Below, in pieces: positions 17,111-24,775 of a stretch of 64,000 nucleotides of DNA. The notes beneath the pieces were generated by a model. The model had not been told where the DNA came from. It saw only the letters and a list, made by a program, of their open reading frames with translations, and made no database searches. How positions within the stretch are numbered: position 1 is the stretch's first letter; every line of letters starts with the position of its first letter. A program made the translations under genes and the position numbers. The stretch is from Maricaulis virginensis (GTDB lineage Bacteria; Pseudomonadota; Alphaproteobacteria; Caulobacterales; Maricaulaceae): assembly GCF_027922185.1 (NCBI RefSeq), contig NZ_BSFE01000005.1, positions 124,001-188,000 on the forward strand, given 5' to 3'.

Positions 17111-17181
17111 GGCTAACCGGTAAAATGCATTTTACAAGTTGACTCATCGATAACCTCCAAACTAGTTTTTACCAGTTAGCC
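17111..17181. promoter_or_regulatory. Operator array between the CGNR regulator and GST genes
   Basis: Bases 17115-17140 form a 26-bp near-palindrome with perfect 16-bp core GTAAAATGCATTTTAC (17120-17135). A third half-site TTTTACCAGTT (17167-17177) repeats TTTTACAAGTT (17130-17140) in direct orientation. The flanks match too: GGCTAAC at 17111-17117 and GTTAGCC at 17175-17181 are inverted copies. The most likely binder is the adjacent CGNR protein. Confidence 0.65.
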
Positions 17182-17236
17182 GCGTTTGCCGCCAGACCGG
17201 TGACAGTGCGGCGGGGGATGGAGACGGGAGAGGATG

Positions 17237-17887
17237 ATGAAACTCTATGCACGTGCAGGCTGGGGATCGGTGATCGCCGAGGCACAGCTGGCCTGGTACG
17301 GGCTGGCGCACACGCTCGAGCCGGTCGGCGACCTGTTTGCCGACGACAGTGCGCGCGACGCGCTGGAGGGCATCAACCCGCTGGCCCAGATCCCGACGCT
17401 GGTGCTCGATGACGGCACGGTGATGACCGAGAGCGCGGCGATCACGCTGCACCTGGCAGACCTGGCCGCCGAGACCTCGCTCGTGCCCGGTCCCGACGCG
17501 CACGAAAGGGCGGACTTCCTCAACGCGCTCGTCTTTCTGGTGGCCAATGTCTACCCGACCTACACCTATGGCGATGTGCCGGCGCGCTTCGTGCCCGCTC
17601 CGGAAGGCCGGGCCGGCTTCCGCGAGACGGTCGATGCCCATGGCAAGCGGCTCTACCGCATCCTCGAGCAACAGGCCTCCGGCAGCCGCGCCGCCGGACC
17701 CTGGTTCCTGGGCGGACGTCTGACCGCGGTCGACATCTATCTCGGCGCGATGACGTTCTGGCGGCCTGGCCGTGACTGGTTCGACGCCGAAACACCGCGC
17801 CTCGCCGCGATCGGCCGTGCCGTGCGGGCGCATGACCGTTTCGGCGATGTCTGGACCCGCAACTTTCCGGACGAGATGGCCGGCTGA
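17237..17887 (+). CDS. Glutathione S-transferase family protein
   Basis: A 216-residue cytoplasmic GST-fold protein. The N-terminal thioredoxin-like domain begins MKLYARAGWGSVIAEAQLAWYG and has the cis-Pro/GSH site region NPLAQIPTLVLDDGTVMTES; the C-terminal helical domain ends with FLGGRLTAVDIYLGAMTFW, the N-capping box. Two adjacent ATGs exist; 17237 is preferred because GGGAG (17226-17230) is then six bases away. Substrate unknown; control by the divergent CGNR regulator is inferred. Its stop at 17887 touches the stop of the next gene on the other strand. Confidence 0.87.
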   Translation: MKLYARAGWGSVIAEAQLAWYGLAHTLEPVGDLFADDSARDALEGINPLAQIPTLVLDDGTVMTESAAITLHLADLAAETSLVPGPDAHERADFLNALVFLVANVYPTYTYGDVPARFVPAPEGRAGFRETVDAHGKRLYRILEQQASGSRAAGPWFLGGRLTAVDIYLGAMTFWRPGRDWFDAETPRLAAIGRAVRAHDRFGDVWTRNFPDEMAG

Positions 17888-18262
17888 TTATCCCGCCGGG
17901 GCCAGGTCGAACGTGCCGCTTGCCTCGCCATTGAACGTTACCGAGCATTCTTCGGGGGTGATGCCCGGCTCGAACGGGCAGGCGAACTGTCCCGCTTCCA
18001 TGATGCGGACATGCAGCTCGCGGTTCTCCGGAACGCTGTAGATGCACTGGCCCGACAGCACGTCGCTCGCGCGGACGGTCTCGAAACTGCCGGACCGGCG
18101 CGCCCGCTGCTGCCGCCTGACTTCGCCGTCCGCCGTCTGGAAAGTGCATTCCAGCGTGCCCGAACCGATGATGCGGATGCTGACGTCCGACGGTTCGACC
18201 CCTGTCTGGACTGCAGCGGCAAGCGCCGCCGCCAGAATGCCGTTCAGTGTTGCAATGCTCAT
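17888..18262 (-). CDS. Small probable exported protein with four cysteines, unknown function
   Basis: 124 residues. The first 20 (MSIATLNGILAAALAAAVQT) are hydrophobic and alanine-rich like a signal peptide, though no Lys or Arg precedes the core, so export is only likely. Cysteines at 39, 73, 95 and 106 could make two disulphides. The rest looks like a small beta-rich domain. GGGAGG sits just before the ATG. A TTCA-N8-TGAA inverted repeat (18322-18337), identical in layout to one in front of arsR, lies 60 bases upstream, so it may belong to the ArsR regulon. No family recognised. Confidence 0.65.
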   Translation of the reverse strand: MSIATLNGILAAALAAAVQTGVEPSDVSIRIIGSGTLECTFQTADGEVRRQQRARRSGSFETVRASDVLSGQCIYSVPENRELHVRIMEAGQFACPFEPGITPEECSVTFNGEASGTFDLAPAG

Positions 18263-18321
18263 GATGACCTCCCGGTTGTGTGTCCGGGGAGTATGATCCT
18301 GTCAGCCAAATGATACAATAG

Positions 18322-18337
18322 TTCATGTATTATTGAA
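18322..18337. promoter_or_regulatory. Candidate ArsR operator upstream of the Cys-rich exported protein
   Basis: Inverted repeat TTCA-N8-TGAA, matching the site at 18683-18698. It lies directly after the arsR stop codon in the 75-base gap to the next gene on the same strand. Confidence 0.45.
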
Positions 18338-18694
18338 TCAACAGGCACGTTCCATGCCGGGAGACAGGGCTTCGCACACTTCGGGATGGCCCTGGCAGCA
18401 GTCGGATACGAGATAGCCGATCGTGGCGGCGATCGTGTCGAGGTCGACGGCATAGATGCGGGACCGGCCTGACGGCCTCATGACGATCAGCCCACCCTGC
18501 CGCAGCACGTTGAGATGCGAGGACAGATTGTTCTTCGCTACCCCGACGCGCGCGGCCAGTTCGCCGGCGGGCATGCCGTCGGGGCCCGCCGTGATCAGCG
18601 TGCGGAAGACGCGAAGCCGGGTCGGATGACCGAGTGCGGAGAGGCGGGCGGCGGCTTCGTCATCGGCCGGGCTGTCATTCATTTCAACAGTCAT
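18338..18694 (-). CDS. arsR: ArsR-family repressor, arsenite-sensing type
   Basis: Winged-helix regulator of 118 residues from ATG 18694; ATG 18682 (MNDSPADDEA, 114 residues) is an alternative because the candidate operator overlaps the first start. Core: RLSALGHPTRLRVFRTL, then the recognition helix region GVAKNNLSSHLNVLRQGGLI. The C-terminal cysteines C99, C100 and C107 (SDCCQGHPEVC) resemble the CC-x5-C arsenite site of Acidithiobacillus ArsR; a further Cys is the last residue. No arsenic efflux or reductase gene is nearby; the divergent gene is an AlgE-like porin, so target genes may be unusual. Confidence 0.85.
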   Translation of the reverse strand: MTVEMNDSPADDEAAARLSALGHPTRLRVFRTLITAGPDGMPAGELAARVGVAKNNLSSHLNVLRQGGLIVMRPSGRSRIYAVDLDTIAATIGYLVSDCCQGHPEVCEALSPGMERAC

Positions 18695-18698
18695 TGAA
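18683..18698. promoter_or_regulatory. Candidate ArsR operator between arsR and the porin
   Basis: Inverted repeat TTCA-N8-TGAA with further TTGAA half-sites immediately downstream (ATTGAACAATTGAACC, 18694-18709). It overlaps the first arsR start codon and lies 52 bases from the porin start. Confidence 0.5.
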
Positions 18699-18749
18699 CA
18701 ATTGAACCGTATCGTATAGGCGGAGCGGGCATCGTTTCGGAGACCTATC

Positions 18750-20156
18750 ATGCATGCGCCGCGCTGCCATGGCCAATCCTGCCTTCCGCGTTCTGCCTCT
18801 TTCAGTGCCGCCCTTGTGTCGGCCACGATCGTCAGCGCCGGTACACTGGCCCAGGATGCACAACCGTCGCGCCTGTCCGTGTCGGGGGAAACGCGCCTGC
18901 GCTATGAAACGCTGGACGGCCAGTTCCGCGCCGGCGGTTCCGGCGGCGACCAGGCGCTGTTCATGCGCAATCTGCTGCTCGCCGAATACGAGATACAGCC
19001 GGTCACTTTCGGTCTGGAACTGCAGGACAGCCGCGCCTGGCTGGACGACAGCGGCACGCCGCTGAGCACGAGTTATGTCAATCCGCTGGACGTGCTGCAG
19101 CTCTACGCCCGCGCCGATCTGCCCTCGCTTCTCGGCGCCGACGGATCGGCAACGCTGACAGTCGGCCGGCAGACGGTGAGCATCGGCTCGAAACGGCAGA
19201 TCGAGCGCATCAGCTATGCCAATGTGATCAAGAGCTATACCGGTCTTCACTATCGCGCTGACAATGCCCGCGGCGACGAGCTGCACCTGGTTGCGGTGGT
19301 CCCGGTCTCCCGGCGGCCCGGCAACCGGGCCGAGATCGCGGACAACCGCATGTCCGGCGATGAGGAGGAGTGGAACCGGCGCATCTGGGCCGTCCACTAC
19401 CGGCGCAAGGATGTGGCGCCGGCACTCGCCGATGGCCTGACCGGCGAGGTCTTCGTCTACGGGCTGACGGAGCGCGATACCGCCGGCACACCCACGCCGA
19501 ACCGGCAGTATGTGACCTCCGGCGTGCGGGCCTATCGTGCACCGCAGGCCGGCCGCTGGGATGTCGATGTGGAAGGCGCCTGGCGTCTCGGCCGCCGCCG
19601 GGCCAGCCGGGCGGCTACCGACACGGAAAACCTGGATGTCAGCGCCACCATGCTGTTTGCCGCCGTCGGATACACATTCGACCTGCCCTGGCAGCCCCGC
19701 CTGGCGGCGGAATACTACTGGGCGAGCGGCGACGAGAAACCCGATGACGGGCGGTTCGACCAGTATGAGCGGCTGTTCGGTTCGCGGCGCACGGATCTGA
19801 ACAATACCAGCCTGCACGGACCGCTGACCCCGGCCAATCTCAGCGCGCCGGGCCTGCGTCTGGAGGTCGAGCCGGGGCCGCGCTGGGATGCGCGCATCGC
19901 CTGGTCGGCGGCGTCGCTGGCCAGTGCGACCGACAGCTGGGTGATTGCCGGACTGCGGGACCCGTCCGGCCGGTCCGGCCGCTTTCTCGGACACGCGATC
20001 GACGGGCGCGCCCGCTACCGGCCCGGCCCTGAAGGGCTGGAATTCGAGATCGGCGCGTCGGCTTTCCTGGCGGGCGAGTTTCCGGACAATGTTCCCGGCG
20101 GGCCGGGCACCGGAACGACCCTGCTCGGCTACGGGCAGGTGACGCTGAGCTTCTAG
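18750..20156 (+). CDS. Alginate-export (AlgE) family outer-membrane porin
   Basis: A 468-residue outer-membrane beta-barrel. A signal sequence of about 35 residues (hydrophobic SAALVSATIVSAGTLAQ) is followed by SVSGETRLRYETLDGQFRAG, the usual opening strand of AlgE-like barrels. The motif LLLAEYEIQPVTFGLELQDS and the repeated alternating strands run to a terminal TTLLGYGQVTLSF ending in phenylalanine, the outer-membrane insertion signal. GGAG precedes the ATG. Divergent from the arsenite-type ArsR, which suggests metalloid-responsive expression, but the solute is unknown. Its stop overlaps the stop of the yjdM/phnA-like gene by three bases. Confidence 0.82.
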   Translation: MHAPRCHGQSCLPRSASFSAALVSATIVSAGTLAQDAQPSRLSVSGETRLRYETLDGQFRAGGSGGDQALFMRNLLLAEYEIQPVTFGLELQDSRAWLDDSGTPLSTSYVNPLDVLQLYARADLPSLLGADGSATLTVGRQTVSIGSKRQIERISYANVIKSYTGLHYRADNARGDELHLVAVVPVSRRPGNRAEIADNRMSGDEEEWNRRIWAVHYRRKDVAPALADGLTGEVFVYGLTERDTAGTPTPNRQYVTSGVRAYRAPQAGRWDVDVEGAWRLGRRRASRAATDTENLDVSATMLFAAVGYTFDLPWQPRLAAEYYWASGDEKPDDGRFDQYERLFGSRRTDLNNTSLHGPLTPANLSAPGLRLEVEPGPRWDARIAWSAASLASATDSWVIAGLRDPSGRSGRFLGHAIDGRARYRPGPEGLEFEIGASAFLAGEFPDNVPGGPGTGTTLLGYGQVTLSF

Positions 20157-20491
20157 ACCTTCTTCACGAACTCGCTTTTCAGGCCCATCTGGCCGACGCC
20201 GTCGATGCGGCAGTCGATATCGTGATCGCCCTCGACGAGCCGGATATTCTTCACCTTGGTGCCGACCTTCACGACCTGGGACGTGCCCTTGATCTTGAGA
20301 TCCTTGATCACGGTGACCGTGTCGCCATCGGCCAGCTCGGTGCCGTTGGCGTCGCGCCAGACCGGGCCGCTTGCCGCTGCCGGTGCTGCGCCGGCCGTCC
20401 ATTCATGGGCGCATTCCGGACAGACGAGCAGCGCACCGTCCTCATAGGTGAAGGCCGAGCCGCATTCGGGACAGGGCGGGAGCTCGCTCAT
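20153..20491 (-). CDS. yjdM: YjdM/PhnA family zinc-ribbon protein
   Basis: 112-residue cytoplasmic protein. An N-terminal zinc ribbon (LPPCPECGSAFTYEDGALLV then CPECAHEW, CxxC...CxxC) is followed by an SH3-like domain containing DGDTVTVIKDLKIKGTSQVV and KVKNIRLVEGDHDIDCRIDG, the YjdM signature. The family was named PhnA for alkylphosphonate use, but that role is not established and no phosphonate genes are nearby. The ATG at 20491 gives the normal length; longer frames are not supported. Convergent and overlapping with the porin gene at a CTAG. Confidence 0.92.
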   Translation of the reverse strand: MSELPPCPECGSAFTYEDGALLVCPECAHEWTAGAAPAAASGPVWRDANGTELADGDTVTVIKDLKIKGTSQVVKVGTKVKNIRLVEGDHDIDCRIDGVGQMGLKSEFVKKV

Positions 20492-20520
20492 GACAGGGTT
20501 TCCTTGTTTTTCAGCGGAGC

Positions 20521-20832
20521 TCAGAGCCCGCGCACAGCCTGGATGATATTGAGGATAACGGCGGCGTTGAACAGCAGGCCGAGCACGGTCATCACGGCGG
20601 CAAAGCCTGCGACGCCGGCCAGCATGAGCGCGCGCAGCGGGATCATCATCACGGCGCGGGCCCGCTCCGGACCGGCATAGCGCGGGCGGCTGAGGCGTTC
20701 GGTGAGGTCGGTGAAGCCGCCGCGCCAGAGATTGACGGTGATGAAGATCCACACCACGACAGCAACCAGCGGCGCGAGGCGCAAGGCCAGCGGCATGCCC
20801 GGGACGGACAGCAGGAACTCGATTTCCTCCAC
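20521..20832 (-). CDS. Small integral membrane protein, unknown function
   Basis: 103 residues from GTG 20832 (protein VEEIEFLLSVPGMPLALRL), chosen because GGAAGG lies eight bases upstream. Hydrophobic spans near residues 15-37 (LAPLVAVVVWIFITVNLW) and 67-97 (LMLAGVAGFAAVMTVLGLLF onward) give two or three membrane helices, joined by a basic cytoplasmic loop. It ends 29 bases before the yjdM start, so the two probably form one transcript with this gene first. No family is recognised. Confidence 0.6.
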   Translation of the reverse strand: MEEIEFLLSVPGMPLALRLAPLVAVVVWIFITVNLWRGGFTDLTERLSRPRYAGPERARAVMMIPLRALMLAGVAGFAAVMTVLGLLFNAAVILNIIQAVRGL

Positions 20833-20999
20833 GCGCGGCGCCTTCCGCTGAACTCGATACGTCCTGTCATAGCCTTTCCCCTGCCCGTGAGCTACATGCG
20901 ATGACCTGCATCTGCCGCGACGGATTATCCGCCGTGCCGCGTTGCACCGTCCGCAGGGGTGGCGGGGCCGCAAGGGCCGGATCGTGAAGGGGATACGGA

Positions 21000-22484
21000 A
21001 TGCTCGACAACAGGCGTTGGATTGCCGGGGCGGTTGCACTTGTCGTCATCGCCGGCGGCGGCTGGTGGATGTTCGGCCGCGGCGAAGGCGGCAGCGGCGA
21101 GGTGACGATCGAGACCGAGGCTGCGGCCCCGGCCGATGTGCGCCGCATCGTGGCGGCGTCCGGGGCGGTCAGCGCGCTGGTAACGGTCGAGGTCGGCTCG
21201 CAATTGTCCGGCCAGATCGCCGAACTGCATGTCGATTTCAACGATGAGGTCGAGGAGGGCCAGGTCATCGCCCGGCTCGATCCGCAGACCTACGAGACCC
21301 GTGTCACCGAAGCCGAGGCTGCGCGTGCGACGGCGGCGGCGAGCCTGCAATTGCAGCGCGCCTCGCTGGCGCGGGCCCAGGCCACGCTGCGCGAGGCCCA
21401 GCTGGAATTCGACCGCATGGCGACGCTGCGCGAACGCGGCACGGTCGCCCAGACCTCGCTCGATACCGCCCAGACCGCGCTCGACGCGGCCCAGGCCGAT
21501 GTCGAGGTGGCGCGCGCCCAGATCGCCAATGCCCAGGCCGTGCTGGCCCAGCGCGATGCCTCGCTGGCGAGTGCCCGGATCGATCTCGAGCGCACGACGA
21601 TCCGTGCGCCGATCAACGGTATTGTCGTCGACCGGGCCGTCGATGTCGGCCAGACCGTCGCGGCAAGCATGACGGCGCCCGTGCTGTTCACCATCGCCCA
21701 GGATCTCGGCCAGGTGCAGATCGACGCCCAGATCGATGAGGCCGATATCGGCCAGATCCGCGCCGGCCAGCCGGTGCGCTTCACGGTGGACGCGCATCCG
21801 GACACCGAGATGGAAGGCGTGGTCGACCAGATCCGCCTGGCGCCGGAGACGCTGAACAATGTCGTCACCTACACGGTGGTCGTGCTGGCCGCGAACCCGG
21901 ACGAGCTGCTGCTGCCCGGCATGACGGCGAACATGGATATCATCACCGGCGAGCGGACCGGCGTTCTCACCGTGTCCAATGCGGCCCTGCGCTTCCGGCC
22001 CTCACCGGCGCTGGAGGGGCGGACACAGCCGCTGGCCGAAGGCGGCGGTGGTCCGCAAGGCGGCGGCCGGGGCGTTCCCGGCGGGCCGGGCGGCGGCAAT
22101 GATCCCATGACGCGTCTCAGCGAGGCTGTCGGTCTCGATGCCGCCCAGCAGGACCAGATTCGCGGCATTTTCCGCGCCGCCATGGGACGGGCGATGAGCC
22201 AGGCCCAGGCCGGCGGCGAGTTCGACCGCGAGGCCCTGCAGGCCGAGATCGACCGCGAGATCCGCCCGCTGCTCGACGAGGACCAGCTGGAACGCTATCG
22301 CACCTTCCAGCGCCAGATGCGCGAGACCCGCTCGGCCACGGTCTGGGTGGAGGAGGCGGACGGCACGCTGGTCGAGCGGCCGATCCGTGTCGGTATTTCC
22401 GACAGCCAGAAAAGTGAAGTGGTCGGCGGCCGACTGGAAGCCGGCGAGGCCGTGGTGACCCGCGCCCGCGAGGTGCGCGAATGA
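21000..22484 (+). CDS. MacA-like periplasmic adaptor with a glycine-rich linker and helical insert
   Basis: Membrane-fusion subunit of an ABC exporter, 494 residues. One N-terminal anchor (residues 7-23), lipoyl half-motifs (SGAVSALVTVEVGSQLSGQI), a long alpha-hairpin (about 90-200; LERTTIRAPINGIVVDRAVD closes it) and the beta-barrel domain (DEADIGQIRAGQPVRFTVDA). Between barrel and membrane-proximal domain lies an extra segment: a Gly-rich linker (about 341-366) and a charged helical part (about 367-440, with VGLDAAQQDQIRGIF and LLDEDQLERYRTF) that recalls Spy/LTXXQ periplasmic helices. Overlaps the ATPase gene by ATGA. The cargo is unknown. Confidence 0.88.
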   Translation: MLDNRRWIAGAVALVVIAGGGWWMFGRGEGGSGEVTIETEAAAPADVRRIVAASGAVSALVTVEVGSQLSGQIAELHVDFNDEVEEGQVIARLDPQTYETRVTEAEAARATAAASLQLQRASLARAQATLREAQLEFDRMATLRERGTVAQTSLDTAQTALDAAQADVEVARAQIANAQAVLAQRDASLASARIDLERTTIRAPINGIVVDRAVDVGQTVAASMTAPVLFTIAQDLGQVQIDAQIDEADIGQIRAGQPVRFTVDAHPDTEMEGVVDQIRLAPETLNNVVTYTVVVLAANPDELLLPGMTANMDIITGERTGVLTVSNAALRFRPSPALEGRTQPLAEGGGGPQGGGRGVPGGPGGGNDPMTRLSEAVGLDAAQQDQIRGIFRAAMGRAMSQAQAGGEFDREALQAEIDREIRPLLDEDQLERYRTFQRQMRETRSATVWVEEADGTLVERPIRVGISDSQKSEVVGGRLEAGEAVVTRAREVRE

Positions 22485-23161
22485 GCGCACTGATCGCCTG
22501 CCGCGACCTTGTCCGCGTCTACACGATGGGCGACCAGACCGTGCGGGCGCTGGACGGGGTCAGTGTCGATATCGCCGCAGGCGAATATGTCGCCGTCACG
22601 GGGGCATCGGGATCCGGCAAGTCGACCTTCATGAACATGCTGGGCGCGCTGGACCGGCCGGACTCCGGCTCGCTGCATATTGCGGGCGAGGATCTTCTGG
22701 CGCTGGATGCCGACCGGCTCGCCGCTTTCCGCAACCGCACGATCGGCTTCGTCTTCCAGCAGTTCAACCTGCTCTCGCGCACCTCGGCGCTGGAAAATGC
22801 CGCGCTGCCGCTGGTCTATGCCGGTGTGCCGGCTGCGGAACGGCGCAAGCGGGCCATGGCGCGGCTGGAACAGGTGGGGCTGGGCGATCGCTCGGACCAC
22901 CAGCCCAACCAGCTGTCCGGCGGCCAGCAGCAGCGCGTGGCGATTGCCCGCGGCCTCGTCAACGATCCGAAAATCCTGCTGGCCGACGAACCCACGGGCG
23001 CGCTCGACTCGCGGACCTCGGCCGACATCATGGCGATCTTCGACCAGCTCAATCGCGAGGGGATCACCATCATCATCGTGACCCACGAACAGGAAGTCGC
23101 CGATCATGCGCGGCGCCAGATCGTGTTCCGGGACGGCCGGATCGTGGAGGACCGCCAATGA
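22481..23161 (+). CDS. MacB/LolD-type ABC transporter ATP-binding protein
   Basis: 226-residue cytoplasmic ATPase of an exporter. Walker A GASGSGKST (residues about 44-52), Q-loop FVFQQFNLL, signature LSGGQQQR, Walker B ILLADEP and switch histidine in VTHEQ. The start overlaps the adaptor stop and its stop overlaps the permease start, each by four bases (ATGA), so the three genes form one translationally coupled unit. In MacB the ATPase and permease are one protein; here they are split, as in YknXYZ-type systems. Confidence 0.93.
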   Translation: MSALIACRDLVRVYTMGDQTVRALDGVSVDIAAGEYVAVTGASGSGKSTFMNMLGALDRPDSGSLHIAGEDLLALDADRLAAFRNRTIGFVFQQFNLLSRTSALENAALPLVYAGVPAAERRKRAMARLEQVGLGDRSDHQPNQLSGGQQQRVAIARGLVNDPKILLADEPTGALDSRTSADIMAIFDQLNREGITIIIVTHEQEVADHARRQIVFRDGRIVEDRQ

Positions 23162-24393
23162 ATCTCGCCGCCTCCCTGCGCATCGCCCTGATCGCGCTCC
23201 GCGTGAACGCCCTGCGCAGCGCGCTGGCCATGCTGGGCGTCGTGATCGGCGTCGCTTCGGTCATCGTGCTGGTCTCGATCAGCGAAGGCACCAAGCAGGC
23301 CGTCGAGGAACAGATCGCCAGTTTCGGCGCCAACCTGCTGATCATCCGGCCCGGCTCCAGCATGTTCGGCGGACGGCGCGGCGGGGCCGGTACGGCCGAT
23401 CCGCTGACCGATGGCGATGTGGAAGCCCTGCGCACGCAGATTGCCGGTGTGGCCGGGGCGTCCGGCGAAGTGACGACATCCTCTGCCGTGGTGTTCGGCG
23501 GCGCCAACTGGACGACCCGCATTGTCGGCATCAATCCCGACTACCTGTCGGCCCGCGGCTGGGAGATCGATCAGGGGCGCAGCTTCTCGGCCGCCGAGGA
23601 AGCGGCCGGCCGGCGCTATGCGATCGTCGGCCAGACCATCATTTCCGAACTGTTCGACGGCGCCAGTCCGATCGGCCAGTCCCTGCGCATCGGCGGCCAG
23701 CCCTTCGAGGTGATCGGCACGGTGATGGAGCGCGGCGACAATAATTGGGGCCAGGACCAGGACGATGTGATCTTTGCGCCGCTGAACACGATCCGCCAGC
23801 GCTTCGGCGCCGGCGTGCGTGTCACCCAGCGCGACGGCGTGCAGACGGTGTTCGTCGATATCGCCCCGGGCGAGAACAATGCGCGCGTCATCGAGGACAT
23901 CCAGGACCTCTTGCGGATCCGGCGGGATATCCAGCCCGGTGCGGAAGACAATTTCTTCGTCGGCAATCTGGCCGAATTCATCCGCGCCCAGAACGAGACG
24001 GAGAGCCAGCTGGGCCTGCTGCTCGCCGTGGGGGCGGGGATCGTGCTGCTGGTCGGCGGTATCGGCATCATGAACATCATGCTGGTCTCGGTGACCGAGC
24101 GCACGCGCGAGATCGGCCTGCGCCTGGCCGTCGGTGCGCGGCGGCGCGACGTGCGCAACCAGTTCCTGATCGAGAGTATCGTTCTGTGCCTGATCGGCGG
24201 TCTGGCGGGGCTCGTGGTCGGTGTCGGCGGCACGCTCGTCTATGCCGAGGTCGGCGAGCTGGAGATTGCCATCAACCCGCTGATCGTGGCGATTGCCATC
24301 GGCGCATCGGCGCTCGTCGGGGTTTTCTTCGGCTTCTACCCGGCGCACCGGGCCTCGCGTCTCGATCCGATCGAGGCGCTGCGCTTCGAATAG
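23158..24393 (+). CDS. MacB-type ABC transporter permease
   Basis: 411-residue inner-membrane permease with the four-helix MacB/FtsX layout. TM1 near residues 15-40 (ALAMLGVVIGVASVIVLVSI), a periplasmic MacB_PCD domain of about 230 residues (TKQAVEEQIASFGANLLII...; VIGTVMERGDNNWGQDQDDV), then three C-terminal spans (LGLLLAVGAGIVLLVGGIGI; ESIVLCLIGGLAGLVVGVGG; NPLIVAIAIGASALVGVFFG). It ends with PAHRASRLDPIEALRFE, the typical MacB/LolC tail. Last gene of the adaptor-ATPase-permease operon. Export of a peptide, drug or lipid is possible. Confidence 0.92.
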   Translation: MNLAASLRIALIALRVNALRSALAMLGVVIGVASVIVLVSISEGTKQAVEEQIASFGANLLIIRPGSSMFGGRRGGAGTADPLTDGDVEALRTQIAGVAGASGEVTTSSAVVFGGANWTTRIVGINPDYLSARGWEIDQGRSFSAAEEAAGRRYAIVGQTIISELFDGASPIGQSLRIGGQPFEVIGTVMERGDNNWGQDQDDVIFAPLNTIRQRFGAGVRVTQRDGVQTVFVDIAPGENNARVIEDIQDLLRIRRDIQPGAEDNFFVGNLAEFIRAQNETESQLGLLLAVGAGIVLLVGGIGIMNIMLVSVTERTREIGLRLAVGARRRDVRNQFLIESIVLCLIGGLAGLVVGVGGTLVYAEVGELEIAINPLIVAIAIGASALVGVFFGFYPAHRASRLDPIEALRFE

Positions 24394-24415
24394 CGGGCCT
24401 GGCTCGCGCCATCTC

Positions 24416-24655
24416 TTTCTTTGTTCCCGCTCCGCCCGACCCGGGCCTGTCATCGCTTTCGGTGCCGAGGTCGATGCTCGCATGGAACGCGCTCAAGGCT
24501 GCGGGGTTTGAACCTGATCCCGCGAGGCGCGCTTTTTTCTTTGTTCCCGCTCCGCCCGACCCGGGCCTGTCATCGCTTTCGGTGCCGGGGTCGATGCTCG
24601 CATGGAACGCGCTCAGGGCTGCGGGGTTTGAACCTGATCCCGCAAGGCGCGCCAT
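24416..24655. repeat. Two tandem 120-bp direct repeats
   Basis: Copy 1 (24416-24535) and copy 2 (24536-24655) are aligned at exactly 120 bases with only a few differences (for example GCCGAGGTC/GCCGGGGTC and CTCAAGGCT/CTCAGGGCT). Each begins with TTTCTTTGTTCCCGCTCC and ends near AAGGCGCGC. Both contain the palindrome GGTTTGAACC between GCGGG and CCCGC arms. No reading frame or RNA family is recognised. Confidence 0.85.
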
Positions 24656-24775
24656 TTTTCTGATCTCACGACAGTTCGCTTCGCGAACGTCTCCGATGGG
24701 GCGGCCTGACCGGCCGGCGCGCGGTCGCGCTTGCGAACCCTTTGGGTTCGAAATGGCTCCTTCAAGGCGCGCTAT
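24656..24775. repeat. Third ~120-base module with similar ends but different interior
   Basis: Follows the two repeats directly, starts with a T-run plus CTGATCTCACG and ends CAAGGCGCGCT like its neighbours. The interior is unrelated and rich in small palindromes (TTCGCTTCGCGAA; GGCCTGACCGGCC; GAACCCTTTGGGTTC). The kinase stop codon lies inside its right end. Confidence 0.5.

Noticed and set aside
17888..18262. Metallothionein-like protein beside arsR
   Set aside because: Only four cysteines spread over 70 residues and a likely signal peptide; it fits disulphides better than a thiol cluster.
21000..24393. Lipoprotein-sorting LolCDE system
   Set aside because: A membrane-fusion adaptor precedes the ATPase, and there is a single permease with a MacB periplasmic domain, so a MacAB-like exporter fits better.
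24480..24640. GGAAC-N16-GGTT in both 120-base repeats, close to an EcfG promoter
   Set aside because: The -10 part is GGTT, not CGTT, no gene with a ribosome site follows, and it comes as part of the repeat.
24416..24655. GCGGG...GGTTTGAACC...CCCGC in the repeats looks like a tRNA T-arm
   Set aside because: The loop is too long and no acceptor stem, anticodon arm or CCA-like end can be folded around it.
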